From NCBI GenBank assembly GCA_902826945.1, contig CADEGS010000001.1, forward strand, positions 49,468 to 113,467: a stretch of DNA of 64,000 nucleotides. The letters run 5' to 3'. This DNA is from an uncultured bacterium (GTDB lineage: Bacteria; Planctomycetota; UBA1135; GCA-002686595). This document shows positions 1 to 7,842 of this stretch, in pieces (position 1 is the first letter of the stretch; each line of letters begins with the position of its first letter). The position numbers and the translations under genes are program-made. The notes beneath the pieces were generated by a model that worked only from the letters and a program-made list of their open reading frames with translations, ran no database searches and was not told the DNA's origin.

Positions 1-1031
1 AGCGCGCGCAGCGCGTCGAGGAAGAGCGCCGTCTGCGCGTTGCTCGTCGGCGCGAGGTAGCCGACGTCGGTGGCCGAGCCGTAGGCGTGGAAATCGACGA
101 AGACGTCCACGCCGCCGGGCGCGTCGGCCTGCATCGCGGCCGCGACGAGCGCGACGTCCGTCCGGCCCGCCGGGTCGTCCCAGCCGGTGTTGTGGTTCAG
201 CGTCGGGTGCTCGGGGTTGCTGCGGAAGTAGCCGCTCGAGCGGCCCTCGGGATCGACCTCGGGATAGACCAGGACGTCCGCGCGGTGGCGCAGCAGCACG
301 GCTTCGGGGTCGTCGCCGAGGACGAAGTCCACGAAGCCCTCGAGCGTCCAGCTCCCCGTCGGCTCGCCCGAGTGGTTGCCGGCCATCACGACGATCGTGC
401 GCCGCGGCCCCGCGCCGCCGTCCGTGATGCGGTAGGCGTAGAGCGGCAGCGCCGGCACGGCGCGCCCGAGGTCGTCGGTGTAGCCGCCGCCGGCCGTGCC
501 CGCGGTCGTGCCCAGCACGAAGGCCGCGTCCGACGACGCCGTCGGCGTGACGAGCGGATGGCCGACCAGGGCCGCCGCGCGCGCCTGCGTGCGCGCGAAG
601 GGATACGGGATCGCGGTCGCGACCCACACGTCGTCGGCCGCGAACGGCGTCAGGTTCGCGCTGCGGAAGTAGGCGTTGACGTCGACGAAGCCGTTGTCGA
701 AGAAGGCCCAGCTCGTCTCGTCCGCGGGCGTCGCCGACCAGGCCCAGCGGTGGTCGTTCGTGTAGGCCTGGAAGGCCCCCGCGGTCGGGATGCGCAGGCG
801 CGGCGTGCGCCCCTGGACGCCGTGCAGCGCGAAGGACACCCACCAGTGGTCCCCCGGCCAGGCGCCGGGGAAGCGCCGCGGCTCGAGCGTGACGATCGGC
901 CGCGCGGGGTCGGTCAGGTCCACCGTGCTGGCCGCCACGTCCAGCGCTCCGGCGTCGAAGCCCTGGTCGAGCGTCACCTGCCCCGCCAGGGGCCCCGCGA
1001 GCCCGAGCAGCGTCCATGCCATCCGCTTCAT
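1..1031 (-). CDS. Secreted M14-family zinc carboxypeptidase (3' part outside window)
   Basis: Predicted exported metallopeptidase of the M14 carboxypeptidase fold; the gene runs off the left edge, so the C-terminal part with the catalytic Glu is missing. The ATG at 1031 opens a signal peptide (MKRMAWTLLGLAGPLAG). About 190 residues of a beta-rich N-terminal domain precede the catalytic domain. The zinc motif HxxE is seen as GNHSGE (His220, Glu223), and a later VDFHAYG supplies the third zinc-ligand His. Between them, a PEVDPEG...GYFRSN stretch matches the NPDG/R-N substrate-binding region of M14 enzymes. It lies 73 bases downstream of the beta-helix gene on the same strand and may be co-transcribed with it. 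M14 assignment is firm; substrate (peptide or amidated cell-wall peptide) is unknown. Confidence 0.8.
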   Translation of the reverse strand, partial: MKRMAWTLLGLAGPLAGQVTLDQGFDAGALDVAASTVDLTDPARPIVTLEPRRFPGAWPGDHWWVSFALHGVQGRTPRLRIPTAGAFQAYTNDHRWAWSATPADETSWAFFDNGFVDVNAYFRSANLTPFAADDVWVATAIPYPFARTQARAAALVGHPLVTPTASSDAAFVLGTTAGTAGGGYTDDLGRAVPALPLYAYRITDGGAGPRRTIVVMAGNHSGEPTGSWTLEGFVDFVLGDDPEAVLLRHRADVLVYPEVDPEGRSSGYFRSNPEHPTLNHNTGWDDPAGRTDVALVAAAMQADAPGGVDVFVDFHAYGSATDVGYLAPTSNAQTALFLDALRA

Positions 1032-1104
1032 GCCTGCCAGGCGCCGCGCCCGGGCCCTCCGGTTCACCAAAGGGTGCGTTCCGCGCTCCCCACGAGCGCC
1101 CTCC

Positions 1105-1773
1105 CTACCGGCCGCGCCCGGCGCAGACGCTGCCCGGGGGCAGGAACCCCGGCCCGGCGTTGACCACCGGGTGGATGCGCACGCCGCGCCCGGCGACGGT
1201 GCCCGGGTTCGTCACGGAGTTGCAGCCGGTCTTCGTCCCGTCGCCGAGGATCGCGCCCAGCTTGCGCAGCCCGCTGTCGATGCGCTGCCCCTCGCAGCGC
1301 ACCACGATCGTGCCCGGGCCGAGCTTGACGTTCGCGAGCTTCGTGCCCGAGCCCAGGTTGACGTCGTTCCCGAGGATCGAGTCGCCGACGTAGTTGTGGT
1401 GCGGAGCGTTCGCGTGGTCGAGCAGGATCGCCGTCTTGAGCTCGCTCGAGCCGCCGATCACGCACGCGCGCCCGGCCAGCACGTCGCCGCGCACGTAGGC
1501 GCCCGAGCGGATCTGGCAGCCCGGGCCGAAGATCGCCGGCCCGCGCACGTACGCGCCGGCCTCGACGCGCGTGCCCGCGCCGAGGAAGAGCGGCCCGAAG
1601 AGCAGCGCGCCCGGCTCGATCTCGGCCTCGTCGCGCGCGTCGCGCACGCGCTCCGCCAGGTAGGCCGCCAGCCGCGGCAGCGCCTGCCAGGCGTAGTCGA
1701 GCCCCTCGAACAGGGCGGCGTGCTCGAACGAGGACAGGTCGAAGAGCGCGGCGGGCGAGAGCGCGTGGGGCAT
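1105..1773 (-). CDS. Left-handed beta-helix (hexapeptide repeat) protein, GlmU C-terminal-like
   Basis: About 222 residues. An alpha-helical N-terminus of about 50 residues is followed by hexapeptide repeats rich in [LIV]-G-x-G steps. The segment DHANAPHHNYVGDSILG and following NLGSGTKLANVK match the acyltransferase-like beta-helix found at the C-terminus of GlmU-like sugar-phosphate nucleotidyltransferases. The N-terminal nucleotidyltransferase domain is absent, so this is a stand-alone beta-helix, either an acetyltransferase of an amino sugar or a regulatory/structural homologue. The ATG at 1773 is preferred over one ten codons upstream because a TAGCCT hexamer (1794-1799, minus strand) with an extended TGC sits just upstream. 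Active-site His is plausible (HHNY) but unproven. Confidence 0.75.
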   Translation of the reverse strand: MPHALSPAALFDLSSFEHAALFEGLDYAWQALPRLAAYLAERVRDARDEAEIEPGALLFGPLFLGAGTRVEAGAYVRGPAIFGPGCQIRSGAYVRGDVLAGRACVIGGSSELKTAILLDHANAPHHNYVGDSILGNDVNLGSGTKLANVKLGPGTIVVRCEGQRIDSGLRKLGAILGDGTKTGCNSVTNPGTVAGRGVRIHPVVNAGPGFLPPGSVCAGRGR

Positions 1774-1793
1774 GGCAGAGCGGCGAGGTGCGG

Positions 1794-1799
1794 AGGCTA
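1794..1799 (-). promoter_or_regulatory. Candidate -10 element (TAGCCT) for the beta-helix gene
   Basis: Minus-strand TGC-TAGCCT, an extended -10-like sequence 20 bases upstream of the ATG at 1773. It fits the TANNNT pattern seen before other first genes here. No -35 is evident. Confidence 0.35.
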
Positions 1800-1978
1800 G
1801 CACGCGAGGGGAGGGCGCGATTCGTGCAAAGGCATCCCCCGGGGCCGCGCCCCCCGTCCGGATCGCCCTCGAGCCGGACCGCGTGGCGCCCCGCGACGAC
1901 CTCCCCGCCGTGCGCCCGCTGGCCTCCGGACCCGGGCCCTGCGCTGGCGCCGGTCGATCCGCACCGAGGGGCGGCTTC

Positions 1979-4078
1979 CTAGCGCGAGGCGAGCGCGCGC
2001 TCGGGCTCGAGGCGGTAGAGCCCGTCCGCGGCGCCCGTCCCGCCGTCCACGACGCGCACCAGGCGCGCGCCCGCGTCGTCGGGGCGCGCGACCCACACCA
2101 CGCCCGCCAGAGCGGGCTCGTCGGCCAGGAACACGCGCAGGCGCTCGTCGGACTCGCCGTCCTCGGGGCGCGCCAGGCCGAGCGCGTGGCGCGCGCCGGC
2201 CGTCAGCCGCACGACCTCGTCCGCGTCGTCCTCGGCCGCGCGGCCGAGGGCCAGGAGCTCGACGCCGCGGCCGGCGAGCTCGCGCTCGAGGCGGCGCGCC
2301 AGGGCCTCGTCCTCGTCGCCCTCGAGCACGAGCAGGACGCGCGCGCGCGGCCCCTCGATGCGCGGCAGCGCGGCCGGGGCGACGGGCGCGGACGGGTCGG
2401 CCGGCTGCGCGCTCGCGACGCGGCGCGCGGACGGCGCGCGCGCCTGGGCCTCGCGCACGGCGTCGAGGATGCCCAGGCCGCGCTCGTAGCCGGCGCGCTC
2501 GTGGGCGTACAGGCGCGGGTGGCGCTCCAGCACGGAGACCGCCTCCGACAGCGCGTCCTCGCGCCAGGCGCGGCGCTCGCCACGCCGCTCGTGCGCGCGG
2601 GCGGCGAGGATCGCGGCGAACACCGCCGCGACGACGGCCAGGCGCCGGCCGCGGCCCGTGCGCGTCGCGCGCCGCGGACCGCGCTCGCTCGAGGCCGGCC
2701 AGGGCGGCACGAACGGGTCGGACGCGCGCGCCGCCGCGAGGCCGGCGGCGACGGGCTCGAGCGGCCGCTCGCCCCGGTACGAGGGCAGGTCCGCCGGGCG
2801 CACGGCGAAGGGGTCGTCCGCCTCCGCCAGGATGCGCAGGTCGGCCAGCATCTCCGCCGCCGAGCCGTAGCGCGCCTGGATGTCGGCCATCGAGCGGCGC
2901 ACGATCCACTCGAGCGCGTCGGGCACGCGCTTCGTGAAGCGCGACAGGCTGCCCTGCGCGGGGAACGAGCTCTCGAGCAGCGAGTAGAGCACCGCGCCGG
3001 CGCTGTACAGGTCGAACTTGACGCCGTCGACCTCGTGCACCTTCACCCCTTGCAGGGCCAGGCGCACCATCTCCGGGTCGCGGTAGTACTCGGTGCCGTG
3101 CGTGGTCAGCGTCAGCGCCGAGGCCAGCGGCGTGACCAGGCCGAAGTCGACCAGGTGCGCGCGGTCGGCCGAGACGATCACGTTGGCGGGCTTGACGTCC
3201 TTGTGCCACAGCCCGCCCTGGTGGAAGCCGTGCAGCGTGCGCAAGAGGTCCTGCGCGTAGCCGAGCACGAGCCCGAGCTCGCGGCGCCCCAGCCCCTCGG
3301 GCCCGGCCCGCGCGTGCAGCCGCTGGCCGACGAGCGAGAGCTCGTCGCCCTCGACGTAGCGCGTCACGTAATGGAAGCGCTCGGCGCGCAGATCGTGCTC
3401 GAGCACGAGCCCCAGGCGGCTGGCCGCCTCCAGCGCGCGGCTCTCGCGCACGATCTGCGGCAGGGTCGAGCCCTCGCCCAGCGCGAAGGACTTGATCACC
3501 ACGCGCTCGCCCGGCTCGCGGCCGAGCGCGCGCAGGCGCAGCGCGGTGGCCGGGTCGGGCCGGGCCAGGAACAGGCGCGCGCCCGAGCCGCCGCTCGGCA
3601 GCGTGCCCAGCACCTGGTAGCCGGGGAAGGCGTCGCGCGCGGCGCGCGAGCCGGCGGCGCGCGGCGCCCGGTCGACCAGGTCCACCAGCCGCCGCTCGAC
3701 GCGGTCGAGCACGAAGCCGAGCCCGAGGAAGCGCAACGGGTTGCCGAGGGCCAGGCGGTAGACGCCGGCCCCGGCGCTGCCGAGCTCGTCGCGCACGGCC
3801 CGTCCGTAGTGGCGCGCGGCCGCGACGCGGCCGATGAGCAGGTTCGCGAGCGTCAGCGGCACGACCGCGGCCGCGGTCGCGAGCGCGCCGGCGGCGTGCA
3901 GCGCCTGCACGACGGTGGCGCGCGCGAGCCCGGCCACGCGGCCGATCAGCCGGCCGGAGAGGCGGAGCGCGCGCCCGAGCAGCCAGAACACGCCGGCCAC
4001 GATCTTCCACAGGAGAAAGCCGACGAAGCCCAGGACCGCCAGGACCGGGATCAGGGCGACGAACGCGATGGCTTCCAT
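1979..4078 (-). CDS. Membrane-bound Hanks-type serine/threonine protein kinase
   Basis: 699 residues. The N-terminus holds a hydrophobic stretch (about residues 3-35) and a second apolar region, followed by a kinase domain from about residue 155 to 430. A glycine loop (SGGSG), the lysine strand VVIKSF, the catalytic loop HKDVKPAN, DFG (VDFGLV) and an APE-equivalent (RDPE) are present, so catalytic activity is expected. A second membrane segment follows the kinase domain. The remaining C-terminus is helical then alpha/beta-like with no family I recognise. The ATG lies inside the 3' end of the upstream ECF sigma gene (28-base overlap), so the two are translationally linked. Such sigma-kinase pairs are known from Planctomycetota, where the kinase is thought to control its sigma factor. 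Confidence 0.85.
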   Translation of the reverse strand: MEAIAFVALIPVLAVLGFVGFLLWKIVAGVFWLLGRALRLSGRLIGRVAGLARATVVQALHAAGALATAAAVVPLTLANLLIGRVAAARHYGRAVRDELGSAGAGVYRLALGNPLRFLGLGFVLDRVERRLVDLVDRAPRAAGSRAARDAFPGYQVLGTLPSGGSGARLFLARPDPATALRLRALGREPGERVVIKSFALGEGSTLPQIVRESRALEAASRLGLVLEHDLRAERFHYVTRYVEGDELSLVGQRLHARAGPEGLGRRELGLVLGYAQDLLRTLHGFHQGGLWHKDVKPANVIVSADRAHLVDFGLVTPLASALTLTTHGTEYYRDPEMVRLALQGVKVHEVDGVKFDLYSAGAVLYSLLESSFPAQGSLSRFTKRVPDALEWIVRRSMADIQARYGSAAEMLADLRILAEADDPFAVRPADLPSYRGERPLEPVAAGLAAARASDPFVPPWPASSERGPRRATRTGRGRRLAVVAAVFAAILAARAHERRGERRAWREDALSEAVSVLERHPRLYAHERAGYERGLGILDAVREAQARAPSARRVASAQPADPSAPVAPAALPRIEGPRARVLLVLEGDEDEALARRLERELAGRGVELLALGRAAEDDADEVVRLTAGARHALGLARPEDGESDERLRVFLADEPALAGVVWVARPDDAGARLVRVVDGGTGAADGLYRLEPERALASR

Positions 4079-4875
4079 GACGTGGGGCTCCGGTGGCCGG
4101 CGGGGTCTCCTCGGGTCGCGAGGCGTCCGCTCGTGGCCTCCCCGGTCTCCCCCCCCGCCTGCGCGAAGCGGTGGTAGATCTCGGCGATGGCCTCGTCGAA
4201 GGTCGCCTCGTCCGCCTTGTTGGGAGAGAGCTCGAGCCCGTTGCGCACGAGCTCCTCCCATTCCTCTTCCGTGAACGAATACTTGGAGAAGACCTCGTGC
4301 AGGCGCGAGCGCAGCCGCTCGCGCACCCCGCTCAGCCGGCGGCTGACGGTGGCCTCGCTGATCCCCAGGGCCTCGGAGACGAGCCGCCCGCTCTGCCCCT
4401 CGAGGATCCGGCGCCGGAAGACGTCGAAGTCGGCGAAGCCGCTGTCGCGCTCCGCGCAGCGCAGCGCCGCGGCCACCTTGGCCTGGAAGACCGCGTCCTC
4501 GTAGGCGCCGTCGGGCCCCGGCCCGCCGTCGTGGCAGCCGCCGGCGGCCTCGAGGCCGAGCGCGCGCCGCCCCTCGCCGCGCTTCTGGGCCATGCGGCGG
4601 TCCATCTCGTCGCCCAGCGTGTGCTTCGCGATCGCGAGCAGCCAGGTCGAGAAGCGCGCCCCGCGGCTGGGATCGTGGCGGTCGATCGCGTGCGAGAGCG
4701 CGGCCAGGGTCTCCTGCGAGAGGTCGGCGACCGTCTCCTGGCCGATCCGCCCGCGGCCCCAGCGCGAGAGCTGCGCGCGCAGGATCGGGCCGAAGGTCTC
4801 CCACAGCTCGAACCAGGCCGCCGGCTCGCGCGAGCGCAGGCGCGCGATGAAGCTCGTGGTCAGGTCGTTCGGCAC
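4051..4875 (-). CDS. ECF-type RNA polymerase sigma-70 factor (kinase-linked)
   Basis: 274 residues. Sigma region 2 is seen around VADLSQETLAALSHAI and FSTWLLAIAKHTLGDEMDRR, and region 4 as a helix-turn-helix around LVSEALGISEATVSRRLSGV. An extra C-terminal tail of about 80 residues (acidic, FTEEEWEELV..., then Ser/Arg-rich) extends beyond region 4 and overlaps the start of the kinase gene. The tail could be the target of the neighbouring kinase; that is inference. The gene is divergent from the coiled-coil gene at 5086. A TTAGATA stretch at 4918-4924 (minus strand) is a possible -10. No classical anti-sigma gene is adjacent, consistent with kinase control. Confidence 0.85.
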   Translation of the reverse strand: MPNDLTTSFIARLRSREPAAWFELWETFGPILRAQLSRWGRGRIGQETVADLSQETLAALSHAIDRHDPSRGARFSTWLLAIAKHTLGDEMDRRMAQKRGEGRRALGLEAAGGCHDGGPGPDGAYEDAVFQAKVAAALRCAERDSGFADFDVFRRRILEGQSGRLVSEALGISEATVSRRLSGVRERLRSRLHEVFSKYSFTEEEWEELVRNGLELSPNKADEATFDEAIAEIYHRFAQAGGETGEATSGRLATRGDPAGHRSPTSWKPSRSSP

Positions 4876-4931
4876 GGGGGCAGCGGGGCGGGACCGGGCG
4901 GGCGCGCGGCAGGCCCCTATCTAACTGCGCC

Positions 4932-4974
4932 GGCGGCGGACTATTCGCGGAAAGGGGGCGTTTCCCCCGCCGCC
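4932..4974. repeat. Nested inverted repeat in the divergent sigma/coiled-coil intergenic region
   Basis: GGCGGCGG (4932-4939) pairs with CCGCCGCC (4967-4974), and inside them GGAAA pairs with TTTCC (alternatively GGGGG with CCCCC). It lies between two divergent starts (4875 and 5086), so it may be an operator or a 5' leader structure. No matching second copy was found. Confidence 0.3.
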
Positions 4975-5085
4975 CGCCTGCAAGCCGGGGGCGCCCCTTC
5001 CCAACAAGCTCCCGAACCCCCCGGCCGAGGACGAGGGCGCCTCGCCCCCCGGGAGCCGGCAAGACGCCATCTGGAGCGAAACCCC

Positions 5086-5955
5086 ATGTGCGGATTCATC
5101 ACGAAGATCTTTCGCCTCGGCGCCGTCACCGCCGGGATCCTCGGGCTGACGGCAGTCGCGGCCTTCGCCACCCTCGGCGGGCCGCGCACCAAGGCCATGG
5201 TGCACGACATCCACGGCCGCGTGCTCGAGGGCATCGACAAGCACATCGACGACCCGACCGCGCTGCGCTCGCAGCTCGGCGAGATGGAGCGCGAGTACCC
5301 CGAGCGCATCGCGCAGGTGCGCGCCGACCTGGCCGAGCTGGAGGGCGAGATCCGCTCGCTCCAGCGCGAGCAGGCGGTGTCCGAGCGCGTCGTCGCGCTG
5401 GTCGACGCCGACCTCGACTCGGCCAAGGGCGACCTGGCCGCCGCCGACGCGCGCGGCAACGCGGTCGCGGCCGGCTCGCTGGTCGCGGTCGGCCCGCAGC
5501 CCGCGACGCGCCGCGCGCAGGCCAAGCTGCGCCAGATGCAGGAGCAGCGCCTGGTCTACGCCAACCGCGCCGCGGACGCCGAGCACGACCTGAGCTACCT
5601 GGAGAAGCAGCGCGACCGCCTGACCGACCTGCTCGCCAAGCTGGAGACCGAGCGCGCCGAGTTCCAGGCGCAGATCATGGGCCTCTCGCGCCAGATCGAC
5701 GCGATCGCGCGCAACGACCGGCTGATCAAGCTGCTCGACCGCCGCAACCGCACGATCGAGGAGTGCAGCCGCTACGAGTCCGCGAGCCTGGACCAGATCA
5801 CCGGACGCCTGGCGCAGATCACCAGCCGCCAGGAGGCCGAGCTCGACGTGCTGTCCACCGCCGAGCGGGCGAGCGACTACGAGGGCATGGCCCGGCTCGA
5901 GATCGCGGGCGAGGAGCTGGCGGCGCGCGCCGTCGGCGACGACGCCTCCTTCTAG
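5086..5955 (+). CDS. Membrane-anchored coiled-coil protein of unknown function
   Basis: 289 residues. One N-terminal hydrophobic segment (about residues 9-31, LGAVTAGILGLTAVAAFATL) acts as an anchor or uncleaved signal. The rest is almost entirely charged heptad-like helix, strongest at residues 60-110 and 145-240, typical of a long coiled coil. No enzyme motif is visible. The ATG at 5086 has a GGAG about 13 bases upstream and the only sensible membrane segment begins right after it. The gene is monocistronic, divergent from the ECF sigma gene and closed by a clear terminator at 5994. A membrane-stress or envelope scaffold role, as in PspA-like coiled coils, is possible, but no family can be assigned. 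Confidence 0.7.
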   Translation: MCGFITKIFRLGAVTAGILGLTAVAAFATLGGPRTKAMVHDIHGRVLEGIDKHIDDPTALRSQLGEMEREYPERIAQVRADLAELEGEIRSLQREQAVSERVVALVDADLDSAKGDLAAADARGNAVAAGSLVAVGPQPATRRAQAKLRQMQEQRLVYANRAADAEHDLSYLEKQRDRLTDLLAKLETERAEFQAQIMGLSRQIDAIARNDRLIKLLDRRNRTIEECSRYESASLDQITGRLAQITSRQEAELDVLSTAERASDYEGMARLEIAGEELAARAVGDDASF

Positions 5956-5993
5956 TGCAGGGGAGGGATGCCGCCCGCGCGCGGCGTCCTCCG

Positions 5994-6032
5994 GCGCGCC
6001 TCCCGGTCCGACCGGGGGGCGCGCGCTCTTTT
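5994..6032 (+). terminator. Rho-independent terminator after the coiled-coil gene
   Basis: GCGCGCC-T-CCCGG (5994-6006), loop TCCGA, CCGGG-G-GGCGCGC (6012-6024): a 13-position stem with one T-G wobble, then GCTCTTTT. This is the clearest intrinsic terminator in the window. Confidence 0.8.
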
Positions 6033-6057
6033 GGGGTGCGCGCGCGCGGGCGGCCGA

Positions 6058-6063
6058 TACCCT
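6058..6063 (+). promoter_or_regulatory. Candidate -10 (TACCCT) for the glycan-decoration operon
   Basis: TACCCT lies 15 bases upstream of the ATG at 6079 and directly after the 5994-6032 terminator, so a new transcript is expected to start here. The match is weak and no -35 is seen. Confidence 0.3.
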
Positions 6064-6078
6064 GGCCCCCGCTCGCGC

Positions 6079-6930
6079 ATGCGCTCGCCCCGCCACCTCG
6101 CCAGGAGCTTCCTGTGGCGCTCGCTCGCGCGCCTGGCCCCGGCCGAGATCCAGCGCGCGCTGGCGACGCTCACCGCGCCGGGCACGCCCGCCTTCGCCCC
6201 GCGCCGCGCCGTGCTGGACCGCGCGCCCGAGGCGCGCTCGGTGCTCGTGCTCGCCCCGCATCCCGACGACGAGGCGATCGGCGCGGGCGGGACGCTGCTG
6301 GCGCACGCGCGCGCCGGCGCGGCGCTGACCGTCGTGTACCTGACCGACGGCGCCGGCCTGGGGGAGGAGCGCGCCGCGCGCGTCGAGCGCCGCCGCGCCG
6401 AGGCGCGCGCCGCGGGCGCGCTGCTCGGCTGCGAGCAGCTCTTCTGGGACGAGCCCGACACGCGGCTCGCCGCGGGCGTGGCGCGCGCCGGCGCGGCGCT
6501 CGCGCGCCTGCTGCGCGAGCGCCGCTTCGAGCGCGTCTACGCGCCCTCCTTCTTCGACGGCCACCGGGACCACCTGGCCGCGAACGACGTGCTGCTCGCC
6601 GGCGCGCGCGCGGCCGGCTGGGACGGGCTCGTGTGCGGCTACGAGGTCTGGGACCCGGTGCCCTTCCCGAACTACGTCGTCGACGTCTCGCGCTTCGGCG
6701 CGGAGCGCGACCGGCTGCTCGCCTGCTACGCGACGCCGCACGAGACGACCGACTTCACCGCGCTCTGCCGGCGGCGCTCCGCGCTGCACTACACGCTGCT
6801 CGTGGACAGCCGCCGCGCGCCGCAGGAAGGCCTGGCGGAGGCCTTCCTGCGCTTCGACCTCGCCACCTACGCGGCGCTGCGCGCCGCCTGGGGCGCGGCG
6901 CGGCCCGAGGCCCGCGCGCCGTCCTCGTGA
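6079..6930 (+). CDS. PIG-L/LmbE-family deacetylase
   Basis: 283 residues. The signature APHPDDEAIGAGG (about residues 58-70) carries the His-Pro-Asp-Asp zinc/catalytic motif of N-acetylglucosaminyl deacetylases (PIG-L, MshB, LmbE). The late zinc-binding His motif appears as DGHRDHLAAND. These enzymes remove an N-acetyl group from an amino-sugar conjugate. Its stop codon shares four bases (GTGA) with the next gene's start, and it opens a run of sugar-modifying genes, so its substrate is probably a glycan or sugar intermediate made by the cluster. The ATG at 6079 is chosen because upstream sequence overlaps the terminator. Confidence 0.85.
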   Translation: MRSPRHLARSFLWRSLARLAPAEIQRALATLTAPGTPAFAPRRAVLDRAPEARSVLVLAPHPDDEAIGAGGTLLAHARAGAALTVVYLTDGAGLGEERAARVERRRAEARAAGALLGCEQLFWDEPDTRLAAGVARAGAALARLLRERRFERVYAPSFFDGHRDHLAANDVLLAGARAAGWDGLVCGYEVWDPVPFPNYVVDVSRFGAERDRLLACYATPHETTDFTALCRRRSALHYTLLVDSRRAPQEGLAEAFLRFDLATYAALRAAWGAARPEARAPSS

Positions 6931-7826
6931 GCCGCCGGCCCGACCTGTTCGTCGTCGGCGCGCCGCGCTGTGGGACGACCAAGCTGCACGCCGACCTGGA
7001 GCGCCACCCGCAGGTCTTCATGAGCGCGCGCAAGGAGCCGCACTACTTCTGCACCGACGTGCACGCGGCCTACCGCGCGCACCAGGGCCGGCTCCCGCTC
7101 GGGCACCTGGCCGACGAGGCGGCCTACCTGCGGCTCTTCGCCGGCGCCGGCGACGCGCGCCGCGTCGGCGAGTCGTCGGTCTACTACCTCTACTCCGACG
7201 CCGCGCTGGCGGGCATCCGCGCCTTCGCGCCCGAGGCGCGCATCGTGATCCTGCTGCGCGACCCGGTCGACTTCCTGGTCTCGCTGCACGCGCGGCTCTT
7301 CGCGATGACCGACGAGACGCGCCCCTTCCGCGAGGCGCTGGCGCTCGAGCCCGAGCGGCGCGCGGGCCGCCGCGTGCCCTCCACGGCGCGCTTCCCCGGC
7401 CTGCTCTTCTACTCCGACTACGCGCGCTTCTCCGAGCGCGTCGCGCGCTGGCGCGCGGCCTTCCCGCGCACGGCGGTGCTGCTGCTCGACGACCTGCGCC
7501 GGAGCCCGCAGGCGAGCTGGGAGCGCCTGCAGGCCTTCCTCGAGGTCGAGCCCGTGCCCCTGCCGCAGGGCGCGCCGCAGAACGAGACGGTCGAGGCGCG
7601 CTCGCTCGTCCTGGCGCGCTTCCTGCGGCGGCGCTGGCTGGCCCACCGCTACGGCCCGCACGACCGGCGCCTGGAGCGACTCAACACGCGTCCCGCTCGA
7701 GCGCGCGCGCTCGACCCCGCGCTGCGCGCCGCGCTCCAGGAGCGCTGGCGCGGCGAGGTCGAGGCGCTCTCGGCGCTGCTCGAGCGCGACCTCGTCGCGC
7801 TGTGGGGCTACCCCGGCGCGCTATGA
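6927..7826 (+). CDS. PAPS-dependent sulfotransferase
   Basis: 299 residues, GTG start coupled to the preceding gene (GTGA). The 5'-phosphosulfate loop is GAPRCGTTKLHADL near residue 12, and the 3'-phosphate-binding motif is RIVILLRDPVDFLVSLHA near residue 110, both typical of heparan N-sulfotransferase/NodH-like enzymes. It should transfer sulfate from PAPS to a hydroxyl or amine of a glycan or lipid. A Sulfotransfer_1-type fold is evident and the length is normal. Two more sulfotransferase domains follow within 8 kb (9983 and 13968). PAPS synthesis genes are not in the window. The acceptor is unknown. Confidence 0.85.
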   Translation: MSRRPDLFVVGAPRCGTTKLHADLERHPQVFMSARKEPHYFCTDVHAAYRAHQGRLPLGHLADEAAYLRLFAGAGDARRVGESSVYYLYSDAALAGIRAFAPEARIVILLRDPVDFLVSLHARLFAMTDETRPFREALALEPERRAGRRVPSTARFPGLLFYSDYARFSERVARWRAAFPRTAVLLLDDLRRSPQASWERLQAFLEVEPVPLPQGAPQNETVEARSLVLARFLRRRWLAHRYGPHDRRLERLNTRPARARALDPALRAALQERWRGEVEALSALLERDLVALWGYPGAL

Positions 7827-7827
7827 T
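7822..7827 (+). promoter_or_regulatory. Candidate -10 (TATGAT) upstream of the methyltransferase gene
   Basis: TATGAT differs by one base from the sigma-70 consensus and overlaps the stop codon of the sulfotransferase. It sits 15 bases before the ATG at 7843, where there is a gap rather than an overlap between genes. It could give an internal promoter with a very short leader. Confidence 0.4.
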
Positions 7828-7842
7828 CTCCGGCCCCCTTCC

